NCBI GenBank assembly: GCA_030762895.1
Contig: CM061063.1
Coordinates: 56,747,196-56,811,195 of the forward strand
DNA from: Sophora flavescens
Lineage: Eukaryota; Streptophyta; Magnoliopsida; Fabales; Fabaceae
Reading direction: 5' to 3'
Length of the DNA stretch: 64,000 bases
The notes beneath the pieces were generated by a model. The model was given only the letters and a program-made list of their open reading frames with translations. It made no database searches and had not been told where the DNA came from. The position numbers were made by a program, and so were the translations under genes. Position 1 is the stretch's first letter; every line of letters begins with the position of its first letter. Shown here in pieces: positions 22,454 to 32,459 of the stretch.

Positions 22454-23296
22454 CTGTTTCAGATCAGAATTAGGAGAGTTGGTTTTTCCACTTGTTTTAG
22501 ATCAGTTTTAGGACGAATCCTTGTTTCTGGAGTTGCGTCTCCCTTCTCTTTTCTTTTCTTATTTTATTATGGAGATTATGTTGGATTGTTTGTGCGTCGT
22601 CACGGGCATGAGGAATTAATCCCCTCATCTAGGGGATCGATGAAGCCGCCCATGGCGATATAGTGTTCATGTGATGTATGTTTTTCTCCCCTTTAATTCA
22701 ATTCTTGTTTTCCAATTCTGATTTGATTGTAACGATTATATGCATGCGTGATCGACTAGTTAAACGTGTTGAGGCTGATCGGCAATTCGCGTTTTAGAAC
22801 TTGGATTGGGATCATCGATCGAATATTGCACGAAAGTGGGTAGGAGATCGGTGCAACCTTATAGGGAACAAGAATTAATAGAATTCGAGGATTAGGATTA
22901 TGAGACATAGTGAGTAATTAATCCAAATCATTGAATACGTCCTATTGAGCACGACAGTGAATTTAGGAGAAATTGGGGGTCCCGGTTGACATTGTAATTG
23001 AACCTAGGGAGGAATACATCATCACTTGGGTACTATGCATGATTGGGTAGGTGGATTTGAAACCCTAGATATTTTAATTTCTGATTTTAAAACCTTAGCT
23101 TTATTTGATTTGTTATTGAATTGCGATAATAATCTCTCTCTCAACCACTTTCTGTTACTTAACCAACTTATCGAACTTCTCACGAATTAGTTGAATTGGT
23201 AGCCCAATCCTTGTGTTCGACCTTGGTAATTACTCACTGTGTTTATTTTATTACTTGCGACGACCCGGTACACTTGCCGGTGACTCATCAAGTTTT

Positions 23297-23314
23297 TGGC
23301 GCCGTTGCCGGGGA
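23297..23314 (+). other. Athila primer-binding site (tRNA-Asp)
   Basis: TGGCGCCGTTGCCGGGGA, six bases after the LTR. It is the standard Athila-lineage PBS, complementary to the 3' end of tRNA-Asp. Confidence 0.9.
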
Positions 23315-23448
23315 TTGGCACAACCAATTTTCCTAATTTTTAGGAAATTTGATTGATTGGTTAAGTTGATTTTATTTTTATTTTTCTGTTATTTCCTGAT
23401 TATTTCTCTCTACTTCTTTGATTCCACTTGGTCTTGCCGTGTTTTTGT

Positions 23449-23562
23449 ATGCGAGGTACCCTTTCACAAGAGGACGTGCTATTTGATTCAGAGATCACCA
23501 GGACCGAGACGAGATTAAGGAAAGAAGCCAGGGAACGGAAGAGACTTGGAGGAATTAAATAG
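23449..23562 (+). pseudogene. Original N-terminus of Athila A1 gag, shifted out of frame
   Basis: ATG 23449 opens MRGTLSQEDVLFDSEITRTE and ends at TAG 23560. In copy A2 the same peptide is fused in frame to gag (ATG at 40215). The homologous LCDFDPEIERTLHTLRRE also begins gag of the third Athila element. Here one A is missing in the A-run at 23557, so the segment becomes a short upstream ORF and gag would have to start at 23568. Confidence 0.7.
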
Positions 23563-23567
23563 AGGAC

Positions 23568-26210
23568 ATGGCTGAAGAAAACCCTCCTCCTCCTCCTCGT
23601 TACAAGCCTCTCTTCGAGTACGATCTACCCAGCTTGGGTGATTGTGATTCTTCTATTGTGAGGGGCAACCTGAATACAGACTCCTTCAGAGTGGAGGGAT
23701 GCGTCACATTCCAGATCCGTGAGAATCAGTTTGATGGGAGTGGCAAACAGGACCCTCATAGACACATCACTCGCTTCCTTGAAGCTTGTGACTTACATAA
23801 GACAAGAGGAGTCTCACAAGATGAGTTTCGCTTGCGGCTTTTCCCTCTCTCTCTTAGGGATGTCGCTCGCGATTGGGTTGACAGCTTGGATAGGAACAGC
23901 ATAAGAACTTGGGAGAAAATGGCACAAAAGTTCCTAACCAAATATTTTCCCCCTCAGAAAGCGGCACAAGCAAGAATTGCCGTCACATCCTTCAGGCAGA
24001 CAGAAGATGAAACCTATAATGAGGCCTGGGAGAGGTACAATGGGCTCCTGAGAAGATGCCCTTCAGCGTTCTTTGACCCGGTCTCCAAAGTTCAGCATTT
24101 CTTTAACGGGTTGAGGGGACGCTATCAGATGAACTGTGATGCCGCAACTGGCGGTTCTTTTTCCTATTTATCAGCTGAGGATGGATGGGCATTATTGGAA
24201 AAGATGTCATATAATGATTACAACCGTGGTAGGGAAACCTCAAGTGGAATCAGTTCTGGGACAATGGAAGCCATTCTTGAGCAAAACAGATTGTTGAAGA
24301 TGCATATCGAGGCTTTGTCTGGGAACAAGAAGGTTAATGCGATACACGAGGGAATGCCTCCGGGATGTGAAAATTGTAATGGAGATCATGACACTCGGAG
24401 CTTCCCGTTCAACTTCTCTCAGGAACATGTGGACTCATGCCACAACTTCTATGACACTGTGCCCCAGAATAACTATCAGAGGAACAGACAGAATGACTAC
24501 AGTCAGAATCAGAATAGGGGGTATATAAGGAGAGACCATCCGGGTTTCGCTTGGAGTAATGCTAGTGGTGGTCTAGTTGGGCAACAACAACCTCAACAGG
24601 GTCTGAGGCCAAACATTGGGATCCAGCAGCGCAATACTCAGCAGGCTTTTCCGGGGCCTAATCAGGTGCAACTAACAGATAGTGGAAGACAACCGTGGGA
24701 GCTGGCTTTTGAGAGGATAAGTGCAGCAGTAGAGAAATCGTCAATCAACACGAACACTGCCATTGACAAGTTGGCGACTCATACAGGGTCGGCAATTCAG
24801 AATATTGAGACGCGGATAGCTCAGCTCGCGAAGCAACTAAATGAGCGTCTCCCAGGCACTTTCCCAAGTGATACCGAGAACAATCCTAAGAACCATTGCA
24901 TTGCCATAACAATCAGGAGTGGTAAAGTGTTGGGATCTAACAGGGGTGCAACTAGTTCTCAGGAAGACAAGGCCCCGGAACAACCACATGTTGAGGAAGA
25001 ACAACCTGAGAAAGAGAAGTTGGCAAGTGACAATGCACCAGAGCAAGGGGGAAGGCTGAAACTTGTGGATGAAGAGTTCCTAAAGAAGAAGTGGGTTGAA
25101 CCCCAAGACCTCCCGCCCTACATGAAGGTACCATATCCTGAAAGATTGAAGAAGCCTCAACAGGATAAGCAGTTCAACAAATTCCTTGATGTCTTCCGCA
25201 AACTTCAGATCAACATTCCATTTGCGGAAGCCTTAGAACAGATGCCATCGTATGCCCGGTTTATGAAGGAACTTCTCACCAAGAAGCGGAGAATAGTGGA
25301 TGAGGAAACGATTGCTTTGACCGAGGAGTGTAGTGCCATTCTTCAAAGAAAACTACCTCCAAAGCTGAAGGATCCCGGTTCTTTTTCGATACCATGCACC
25401 ATTGGGGGGATGACTGTAGGGAAGGCATTATGTGATCTAGGGGCAAGCATCAACTTGATGCCCCTCTCTATGATGAAGAGGTTGGGGATCCAAGAAGTCA
25501 AGGATACACGGATGTCACTCCAACTGGACGATCGTTCTGTAAAATATCCTTATTGGGTGGTCGAAGACTTTTTAGTAAAGGTGGACAAGCTCATATTTCC
25601 GGCGGACTTTGTAGTGCTTGATATGGATGAAGACGCCGAGATCCCTCTCATATTGGGTAGGCCCTTCTTGGCCACTGGGGGTGCCTTGATAGATGTGCGA
25701 CAAGGGAAACTCACTCTAAGGGTGCAAGATGATGAGGTAGTCTTCAATCTCTTTGAAGCAATGAAGCACCCTGCAGAGAGGTCGGAAGTGTATCGAGTGG
25801 ATATGGTGGATCCAACTGTCAAGGCAAAGGCAACTAGAGAAGCCCATGGTTCTTCACTTGCTCAAGTGTTGGTAAAATCCCATGATGATGATAGTGAGAA
25901 AAAAGACCCTTTCGGGGATGAGGTCAATCTCGAGTGGTTGAAAGACATGGAAGCCTTACCGAGTCTCCCAAGGGAAGAATGTGCAAAGAAGGAGCTCAGC
26001 AACAAAGGCATGAAAAAGAATGGTAAAGCACCGAAGTTGAAAGGTGGCACAACCATGGTGGTCAATGCAGACAATGAGTTGATCCCAAAAAGGACCATCA
26101 CGGGGTGGAGAGTTCGTGCTGATTATAGAAGGGTGCTGGACTTAAATGAGTTGTCCGGGAACAGCATGCGAGCATATTTAAAGGGCAAGAGCCTACAGGA
26201 AACGGACTGA
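23568..26210 (+). CDS. Athila gag-protease with RT-derived tail (880 aa)
   Basis: Structural polyprotein, open for 880 codons from MAEENPPPPP. The gag/capsid domain covers about residues 45-200 (HITRFLEACDLHKTRGVSQD, ARDWVDSLDRNSIRTWE). A zinc-knuckle-like CENCNGDHDTRSF lies at about 267-280; its last Cys is Phe here but Cys in copy A2. A Gln/Asn-rich linker is followed by the aspartic protease at about 605-740 (CDLGASINLMP, IPLILGRPFLATGG). The last ~50 residues contain NELIPKRTITGWRVRADYRR, which corresponds to the start of RT (NELVPTRVQNSWRVCIDYRK in the third Athila element). The RT N-terminal stretch and all later pol are missing. Possibly still translatable, although the first ~40 residues are frameshifted off. 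Confidence 0.9.
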   Translation: MAEENPPPPPRYKPLFEYDLPSLGDCDSSIVRGNLNTDSFRVEGCVTFQIRENQFDGSGKQDPHRHITRFLEACDLHKTRGVSQDEFRLRLFPLSLRDVARDWVDSLDRNSIRTWEKMAQKFLTKYFPPQKAAQARIAVTSFRQTEDETYNEAWERYNGLLRRCPSAFFDPVSKVQHFFNGLRGRYQMNCDAATGGSFSYLSAEDGWALLEKMSYNDYNRGRETSSGISSGTMEAILEQNRLLKMHIEALSGNKKVNAIHEGMPPGCENCNGDHDTRSFPFNFSQEHVDSCHNFYDTVPQNNYQRNRQNDYSQNQNRGYIRRDHPGFAWSNASGGLVGQQQPQQGLRPNIGIQQRNTQQAFPGPNQVQLTDSGRQPWELAFERISAAVEKSSINTNTAIDKLATHTGSAIQNIETRIAQLAKQLNERLPGTFPSDTENNPKNHCIAITIRSGKVLGSNRGATSSQEDKAPEQPHVEEEQPEKEKLASDNAPEQGGRLKLVDEEFLKKKWVEPQDLPPYMKVPYPERLKKPQQDKQFNKFLDVFRKLQINIPFAEALEQMPSYARFMKELLTKKRRIVDEETIALTEECSAILQRKLPPKLKDPGSFSIPCTIGGMTVGKALCDLGASINLMPLSMMKRLGIQEVKDTRMSLQLDDRSVKYPYWVVEDFLVKVDKLIFPADFVVLDMDEDAEIPLILGRPFLATGGALIDVRQGKLTLRVQDDEVVFNLFEAMKHPAERSEVYRVDMVDPTVKAKATREAHGSSLAQVLVKSHDDDSEKKDPFGDEVNLEWLKDMEALPSLPREECAKKELSNKGMKKNGKAPKLKGGTTMVVNADNELIPKRTITGWRVRADYRRVLDLNELSGNSMRAYLKGKSLQETD

Positions 26211-28112
26211 GGCAGGGCATGGCAAACAAGATCTTCCGGATTAACCCTTAGGGATGACTTGAGTCAGGCTCGGGACGTTAAACAAGCGCTTCTTGGGAGG
26301 CAACCCAAGCTAGATATCCTTTATTATTTTTAGGTTTTTGTTATTTTCATCTATAAAAAAAAAGCTTGATTCGCCACGCGAATCCACAGTGGCCGTGCGA
26401 GACAGAACCCTGAATCTCAGAGGCTTACTCACGTTTTTGTATCGCGTCACGAGGTCTACTTTCGCCTCGCTATTCTGGGCATCATCATCTGTTGGAATTC
26501 CAGATTCGCCTCGCGAGATACTACTCGCCTCGCTTTTCTGGAAAGTGTGAATAACAATTTTCCAGATTCGCCTCGCGAATCTGCACTTAAGGTTTTAATT
26601 TGCAGGAGTTCTTCCAGGATGCTATGCAACAGAAGGGAGCCCGTGAGACCAATTGGATGAGGAGGCAACCATGGAAACTTGATCAGGGAACACCCTCTCC
26701 TCTCCTCACTTTTGTTTTGTTTTTGTTTTTGTTTTTGTTTTTGTTTTGTTTGTCGCTCTTGAATAATTTGAGAAGATCAAGAGTTTTTGTATGAATGTTG
26801 TGTCGGCAAGCTTGTTGGATCTTAATTAAATTGAGCATAGATTGATTGCATGAATTATTTTGACCATCGATGATTTTTCCCCTAGGTTCTGATAGTAGAA
26901 AAGTTGATCCCCATGTGAAAAATTGAAAACTGAACTTTGAGAATTTTATTGTGATTACTTGATTTATGATAAGTTTGGGGTGAGAGGGTGCACACACTAG
27001 GAATCGTATCTCGGTCAAACAATTTGGAAAATGTCCAGGTGAGGATTTGAGCCTCCAACTTTGTTTTTGATTGTGTGAATCACTGTTAAGTTGCACTTTC
27101 CCGGATTTGCTTAAATCTCTTCATGGTTTGCATGTTTATGTGTTGCATCAAATGATTTAGGCAATTTTCTTTGAATTAGCTACTTGGCCTAAAAAGAACC
27201 ATCCCTAATGCATGTTCCCTAGTTAGCCACATTGAGCCTAATTAGCCTATTGTTTCTTAATGACCCTATATTATAAGCCAAAATCTGAAAAACCATGTTA
27301 ACCCAATATTAGGATTAGGAGAGCATGGACACTTCGCAAGAGAAGGGTTGTGAGAAACTAAGTTTGGGGTGGCTACAGGGAGATATGTCATTTTGGGTTG
27401 AGAAAAAGAAAAATAAAGGTTGAAGCCTAAGGTAAGAAAAAGAAAAGAAAAAAAAAAAGAGAAAAAGAAAAATCAAAATAAATTGCCAAAAGAAAAGAGG
27501 CAAAACAAAAAGATTAGCAAGGAAAAGGCTGTAGTCACCCGAGGCAAAAAGAAAAATGGAAAAAGGAATTTGAGTGGAAGATGTGTCAAATGCTCATGCT
27601 CTCTTAGTTCCTAGGGACTCAAGCCTAGTATCCTTGAATATCCTACCCTCAGCCAGGCCCCATTACAACCTTTATAAGACCTTCTGATGTTGCATGCATG
27701 TTTTCGTGGGAACCATTTTTGAGATGAAAATCAAATTCATGGGAGGTGCTCTTGATATGTGAAATTGAGGGAAAAGTTGATAGCCTAGACAAATTTGAGC
27801 GAATGAGTGAAATTTTACATACCCTTGTGAGGAAGGCAATTGTTTGAAATTGGTGATCTTCCTTTTGTGTGTGACCTTGATCCTCAACTTAGATTAATGA
27901 TTGCATGAATGATGAAGTTCTCAATTGTTTAAAGTAAATGAATGTGGGGATTACATTGATGCAAGGGGGGAATTCATTGAAGGAAAACTGTTTTATTAAG
28001 AATGCATGAAATTTGTGCGAAATCGGTTGACTCCATTAAGCTTGCCAAGTCTTGAGTCGTTTTTGAGTTTTAGCTTCCTTGGGGACAAGCAAGGTTTAAG
28101 TTTGGGGTGTTT
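26211..28112 (+). other. Athila A1 3' non-coding region and PPT
   Basis: 1.9 kb without genes. Features in order: the Athila-conserved block GACGTTAAACAAGCGCTTCT with a hairpin CTTGGG-AGGCAA-CCCAAG (26292-26309); a second CGCG array (26368-26580, for example TTCGCCTCGCGAA); a GTTTTT minisatellite (26715-26748); A/G-rich low complexity (27414-27500). Just before the LTR come a stem-loop CTTCCTTG-GGGA-CAAGCAAG (28074-28093) and the PPT AAGTTTGGGGTG. The region is homologous to 35509-37394 (reverse) and, more distantly, to 49095-50561. Confidence 0.75.
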
Positions 28113-29609
28113 TGATAAGCCTTTGGCTTATCTAGTTTTATAACTAGATGGACTGTGGTTTTTGTGCAAATTATTCGAGTTCAATCTCGTTTTCGCCCAA
28201 ATTTAGCCTTGTTTGTTCCTAAGTTAGACTTTGACTCGTTCTAGGAATTTTTAGTAGTTTTTAGTTTATTTTGAATAGAATTACGCTTTTGTTTTCTTTT
28301 GTTGTTTCGGGTCAATAAGTGAAGCTCTGAGAGTCAAGGAAAGTCAAGAAGCAGTGGAAAAAGCACTTCTGGAGATACTCGCCTCGCGAGTGGATGCTCG
28401 CCTCGCAAGCCTGAACATCAGATAAAGCGACAACAGTCATCACTCTGGCTTGCCCCGCGAACAGGATGCTCGCCTCGCGAATCATGGAGACCTGGAAGTC
28501 AGAGACCATCATGGCCTAGCCGTGATGAAGGTCACAACATTGAATTGAAGTCTCGCCCCGCGAGGGTCAGCTCGCCTCGCGAGAGTTTGAAGACCCTGGA
28601 AGACAGAGATCATCACGGCCTAGCCGTGATGAAGGTCACGGCTGTGACAGATTGAAGTTGGAAGACTCGCCCCGCGAATACAAGCTCGCCTCGCGAGAAT
28701 CCAAAATTGAAAGTGCGCCAAAACTAATGTTCGCCCCACGAGCGGCCGAGAACCAGAATCCTTATTTATAGGCTGTTTCATATCAGAATTAGGAGAGTTG
28801 GTTTTTCCACTTGTTTTAGATCAGTTTTAGGACGAATCCTTGTTTCTGGAGCTGCGTCTCCCTTCTCTTTTCTTTTCTTATTTTATTATGGAGATTATGT
28901 TGGATTGTTTGTGCGTCGTCACGGGCATGAGGAACTAATCCCCTCATCTAGGGGATCGATGAAGCCGCCCATGGCGATATAGTGTTCATGTGATGTATGT
29001 GTTTCTCCCCTTTAATTCAATTCTTGTTTTCCAATTCTGATTTGATTGTGTCGATTATATGCATGCGTGATAGACTAGTTAAACGTGTTGAGGCTGATCG
29101 GCAATTCGCGTTTTAGAACTTGGATTGGGATCATCGATCGAATATTGCACGAAAGTGGGTAGGAGATCGGTGCAACCTTATAGGGAACAAGAATTAATAG
29201 AATTCGAGGATTAGGATTATGAGACATAGTGAGTAATTAATCCAAATCATTGAATACGTCCTATTGAGCACGGCAGTGAATTTAGGAGAAATTGGGGGTC
29301 CCGGTTGACATTGTAATTGAACCTAGGGAGGAATACATCATCACTTGGGTACTATGCATGATTGGGTAGGTGGATTTGAAACCCTAGATATTTTAATTTC
29401 TGATTTTAAAACCTTAGCTTTATTTGATTTATTATTGAATTGCGATAACAATCTCTCTCTCAACCACTTTCTGTTAACTAACCAACTTATCGAACTTCTC
29501 ACGAATTAGTTGAATTGGTAGCCCAATCCTTGTGTTCGACCTCGGTAATTACTCACCGTGTTTATTTTATTACTTGCGACGACCCGGTACACTTGCCGGT
29601 GACTCATCA
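28113..29609 (+). repeat. Athila A1 3' LTR
   Basis: 1497 bp, TGATAAGCC ... GACTCATCA. CGCG array at 28377-28743. Relative to the 5' LTR it lacks about 19 bp between two CGCG motifs near 28738 and keeps the TCACGGC hairpin lost there. Followed by target duplication GTACC. Confidence 0.95.
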
Positions 29610-29614
29610 GTACC

Positions 29615-31627
29615 CCTCTTTGTCATCTTCTTCTTTTTCAGAAAAAAAAGGGGACAATGGTACAGGCCATCCTTACCCTTGCTGCCCCTGCAAGGTGGTG
29701 GAGCAAATGCTGATTTACTCCCCACTACTTGTACCCCCCACCAGCTGGCCTAACAAGAAGATTTGTCATATTCTTCTTTCTTGTGCTATATATTGAACAG
29801 TGACCAAAGAGGGAGAGGGGGAGCAAAAACGAAAATTTTCTTCTCCACTCTCTGTTTCTGCTCTTAAATAAAAAAAAAGGTGCTCAATATTCTCCTCTCC
29901 AACCTCTAGCAACCATCACTACCAAATCACAAATCAACACAAAAATACCCAAATACTCTCTGATACCAAAGAAAAAATAATAAAAAAAACCCTCCATTTT
30001 TTTTTTCTCTTTCTTTCTTTTGTTCTATCTTTCTTCTTCTTCCTCCCTTCATTTAGCTTTACATCCTTTCCTGATAAACCAAATACCTCGTCCCATACCT
30101 CTGACCAGCGATGACAGCCACCGCCTGAGTCCGTCCGGCAACCGTCACAAGCCACACACGCCACCCATGGGAGCGCCTCTGACAGTCGTGCGATGAGGAG
30201 GAAACGATCGCATCTCAGTTCTGCACGCGTCCCCCCCCCCCCCCCCCCATTTCCGTTGCGTGAACCGCCTTTCCCAGCCACGGTAGGCGTCGCGCCGTCA
30301 CCTCCCACAGCCACCACATCCTCCTTCTTCCTCAGATCAGCGCCACCCCTGCCACGGGAGTTGCAGAACTGCTCTCTACCGCCGTCGTGCCTCAACCAAG
30401 CACCACTCCCCGGATTCGCTCGTCGTCGTCGATCGCGAGCCAGCAAAGCAAGATCCACCGCGGCCCCGAGCTCACTGTGCCGGAGAACTACCGCCGCCGT
30501 ACGGATCAACTAGTTCAGCTCTCCATTGTCTTCTTGCTGGTAACATGGGAAAAGCCTAAGCTTCTGACTCCCCTCTGTTGGTTTTTATTCTTATCTCTTA
30601 TTTATGTACTCTTTTTTACGTGAGTTATTAGCTCATGTGTTTGGGTCTGGTCACTTGTCATTTGGGCCTTCTCTTTACTTTTTACTGAAATGGGCCCCTT
30701 TCAAATTTAGATCAGGTTCTTTCCTTTTTGAAAAAATGTTTTAGAAAGAAAAAGATTAAAAGAATTTATTTCTAAAAAAAACGAAAAAACAAGAAAACAG
30801 AAAGTTAAAAAAAATCTTTTTAATTCACGCAACAATCTACGATGTTGATGTATGGACTTATTCACTCTCAAGTGTCGTGTGAATTGTAAGGTTTATCGTA
30901 TAACACTGCTATCTTGGACTCTAAGCAAAAGTGAATTTATTTTTAAAATAAAATCCCTTTCTTTAACAAAAAAAAAATCAAAAATCAAACCTTTATCAAA
31001 ATTAAAAATCAACCAACCAATCAAATTTTTCAAAAGAACTACGTGGCTTTGAGTTTCCCATCGCACCCGGGAATATGTAGGAGCAAGATAAGTCATCTTG
31101 TCAAGTCAAAACTAAATTTGCCTTTTTTTGTATCCCCTTTTTATGTTAAAATAATTAATCAAAAAATTAAACTTTTCTATTTTTAGGGATGCTCTATGTA
31201 CACGGTGCCATGTTCAGTCCCTTAGATTTGAGGTTGCACTGTGGACTCATGTGCCATGTTCAACCTCATTTAATTTTTATAAAAAATAAATTTAAAAATG
31301 TAAAAATTAATAAAAATTTAAAATATTAAAAATTAAAAATAATTCTTTCTTGTAAATAATTTTTGGGGTAAAATAAATATTTAAAAGGTTATTAAACTGT
31401 TTTTGCACAATTAACTTGAGGTACCGTTTTTTTAAGGGGGCGATGTGGGGTGCTAATACCTTCCCTACTCGTAACCGACTCCCGGACTCATCTCTCTCTC
31501 CTTTTTTTAGACCAGTTTACCTTTAAATAATTGAGTTTTATAAGATTTTCCCAATAAAAATTTTAGCGGCGACTCCTCTGTCTTTCTCTCTCTTTCTTCG
31601 CGGCGCCCGGACGGGACGGTCGCGACA
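29615..31627 (+). repeat. Ogre 3' LTR, right fragment
   Basis: 2013 bp continuing the Ogre LTR after the nested element; with the left piece it totals 2278 bp against 2276 bp for the 5' LTR. The TATA box is at 29786. A C18 run (30231-30248) replaces the CCCCCGCC of the 5' copy. Ends GGTCGCGACA, then the probable target duplication CAGCT. Confidence 0.93.
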
Positions 31628-32459
31628 CAGCTTCTCCAAATTCTCCTCCTTATGAGCAAGTTGTTCGCACTTGACCAACACACCTGATAGTTGGAGGATT
31701 TTTATTTAATTATAAAAAAGAAATAAGAGGATTTTGTAAACCCTTCCGCTCAAAATCATTCAAGACGGACTATTTCGGGTCTAATATATTTTTGGAGTAG
31801 CAACCTATTAAATTAGGGGGCTGCTCTTTGCACCTTGCAATTTGCTCCACACACCTTGCACTCTATTTTTTAAATTTACCTTCAAAAAATGCCCTTGCCC
31901 CTACGTTATTCCTCCCCCACACCGTTTTCGGAAAACCCTACACCACACTCTACATCAAGCCGCGCACAACCCTCTCCAACAACGAAGTTGTCTTTTGGAT
32001 TTGTGTTTCCGAAAGCTTCCGGAAAATAGTTTTTAGAAGTGTAAATGCAATAATAGTTCAGATCTTAAACGTCCATAATTACATATCACTCAAGAGGTGC
32101 ATTCTCGTTGTCTGGATTTGTGTTTTCGAAAGCTTCAGGAAAATAGCATCCGGATGTGTGAATCCAATAGTAGTTCAAATCTTAAATGTCCGGAATTACA
32201 TATCCAGAGGTACATTCTTGTCCAAATTTGTGTTTCCGGAAGCTTCCGGAAAATAGTTTCCGGATGTGTAAATCCAATAGCAATTCAAATCTTAAACGTC
32301 CAGAATTACATATTAGGAGGTACATTCTCGTTGTCCGGATTTGTGTTTGCGGAAGATTCTGGAAAATAGTTTCTGGAAATGACGAAAATCATGACACTAA
32401 CAAGGGCATTTTTGGAAAGAAATTAACAAAAAATAGATTAAAAGGTGCGGGGAGTAGTG
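31628..32459. mobile_element. Short flank plus probable MITE/MULE-like element
   Basis: 31628-31818 is plain intergenic sequence. From about 31819, GCTGCTCTTTGCACCTTGCAA and CACACACCTTGCACTCTATT form a left end. Its reverse complement resembles the right end at about 32428-32455 (AATAGATTAAAAGGTGCGGGGAGTAG), giving terminal inverted repeats of about 27 bp with roughly three quarters identity. The inside is non-autonomous and holds the tandem repeat at 31997-32390. No clear target duplication was found, so the superfamily is uncertain. The open frames across it come from the repeat and are not treated as genes. Confidence 0.5.
31997..32390. repeat. ~115-bp tandem repeat, 3.5 units, with central palindrome
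   Basis: Units start near 31997, 32115, 32226 and 32338. Each has GGATTTGTGTTT, then a TTCCGGAAGCTTCCGGAA palindrome (perfect at 32234-32253, decayed in the others), AAAATAGTTT, CAATAGTARTTCAAATCTTAA, and AATTACATAT. The palindrome is the best preserved part. Confidence 0.8.

Larger units (their letters stand above)
21798..23290 (+). repeat. Athila A1 5' LTR
   Basis: 1493 bp, (T)GATAAGCCTTTGGC ... GGTGACTCATCA. U3 carries the CGCG motif array and ends with the TATA box at 22444. R-U5 follows. Compared with the 3' LTR it lacks about 23 bp between direct TCACGGC repeats near 22303. Confidence 0.95.
21798..29609 (+). mobile_element. Non-autonomous Athila element (copy A1) nested in Ogre LTR
   Basis: 7.8 kb. 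LTRs 21798-23290 and 28113-29609, PBS for tRNA-Asp, a single gag-protease ORF, long non-coding 3' region. Perfect 5-bp target duplication GTACC (21793-21797 and 29610-29614). The 5' LTR starts CG where the 3' LTR has TG, a single substitution. RT, RNase H and IN are absent except for an RT stub fused to gag. By eye the LTRs differ by about two dozen substitutions and two motif-anchored indels over ~1.49 kb, so the insertion is fairly recent. Confidence 0.93.
5799..31627 (+). mobile_element. Ogre (Tat-lineage Ty3/gypsy) retrotransposon, interrupted
   Basis: Order: 5' LTR 5799-8074, PBS, extra ORF1, gag, PR with G-patch, candidate intron, RT, RNase H, second (archaeal-type) RNase H, IN, 3' UTR tandem repeats, PPT, 3' LTR. 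The 3' LTR is split by an Athila insertion (21798-29609). Without the insertion the element is about 18.0 kb. The LTRs begin TGTGAA and end GCGACA. Probable target duplication: CAGTT (5794-5798) against CAGCT (31628-31632), one mismatch. The large size, the extra ORF upstream of gag, the dual RNase H and the LTR sequence are Ogre hallmarks. Every ORF has stops or frameshifts, so the copy is dead. Confidence 0.92.

Noticed and set aside
30231..30248. Long C and G homopolymers (also 35645, 43467, 50684) as functional tracts
   Set aside because: Length differs between copies and such runs are prone to slippage and sequencing error; G-quadruplex spacing is absent.
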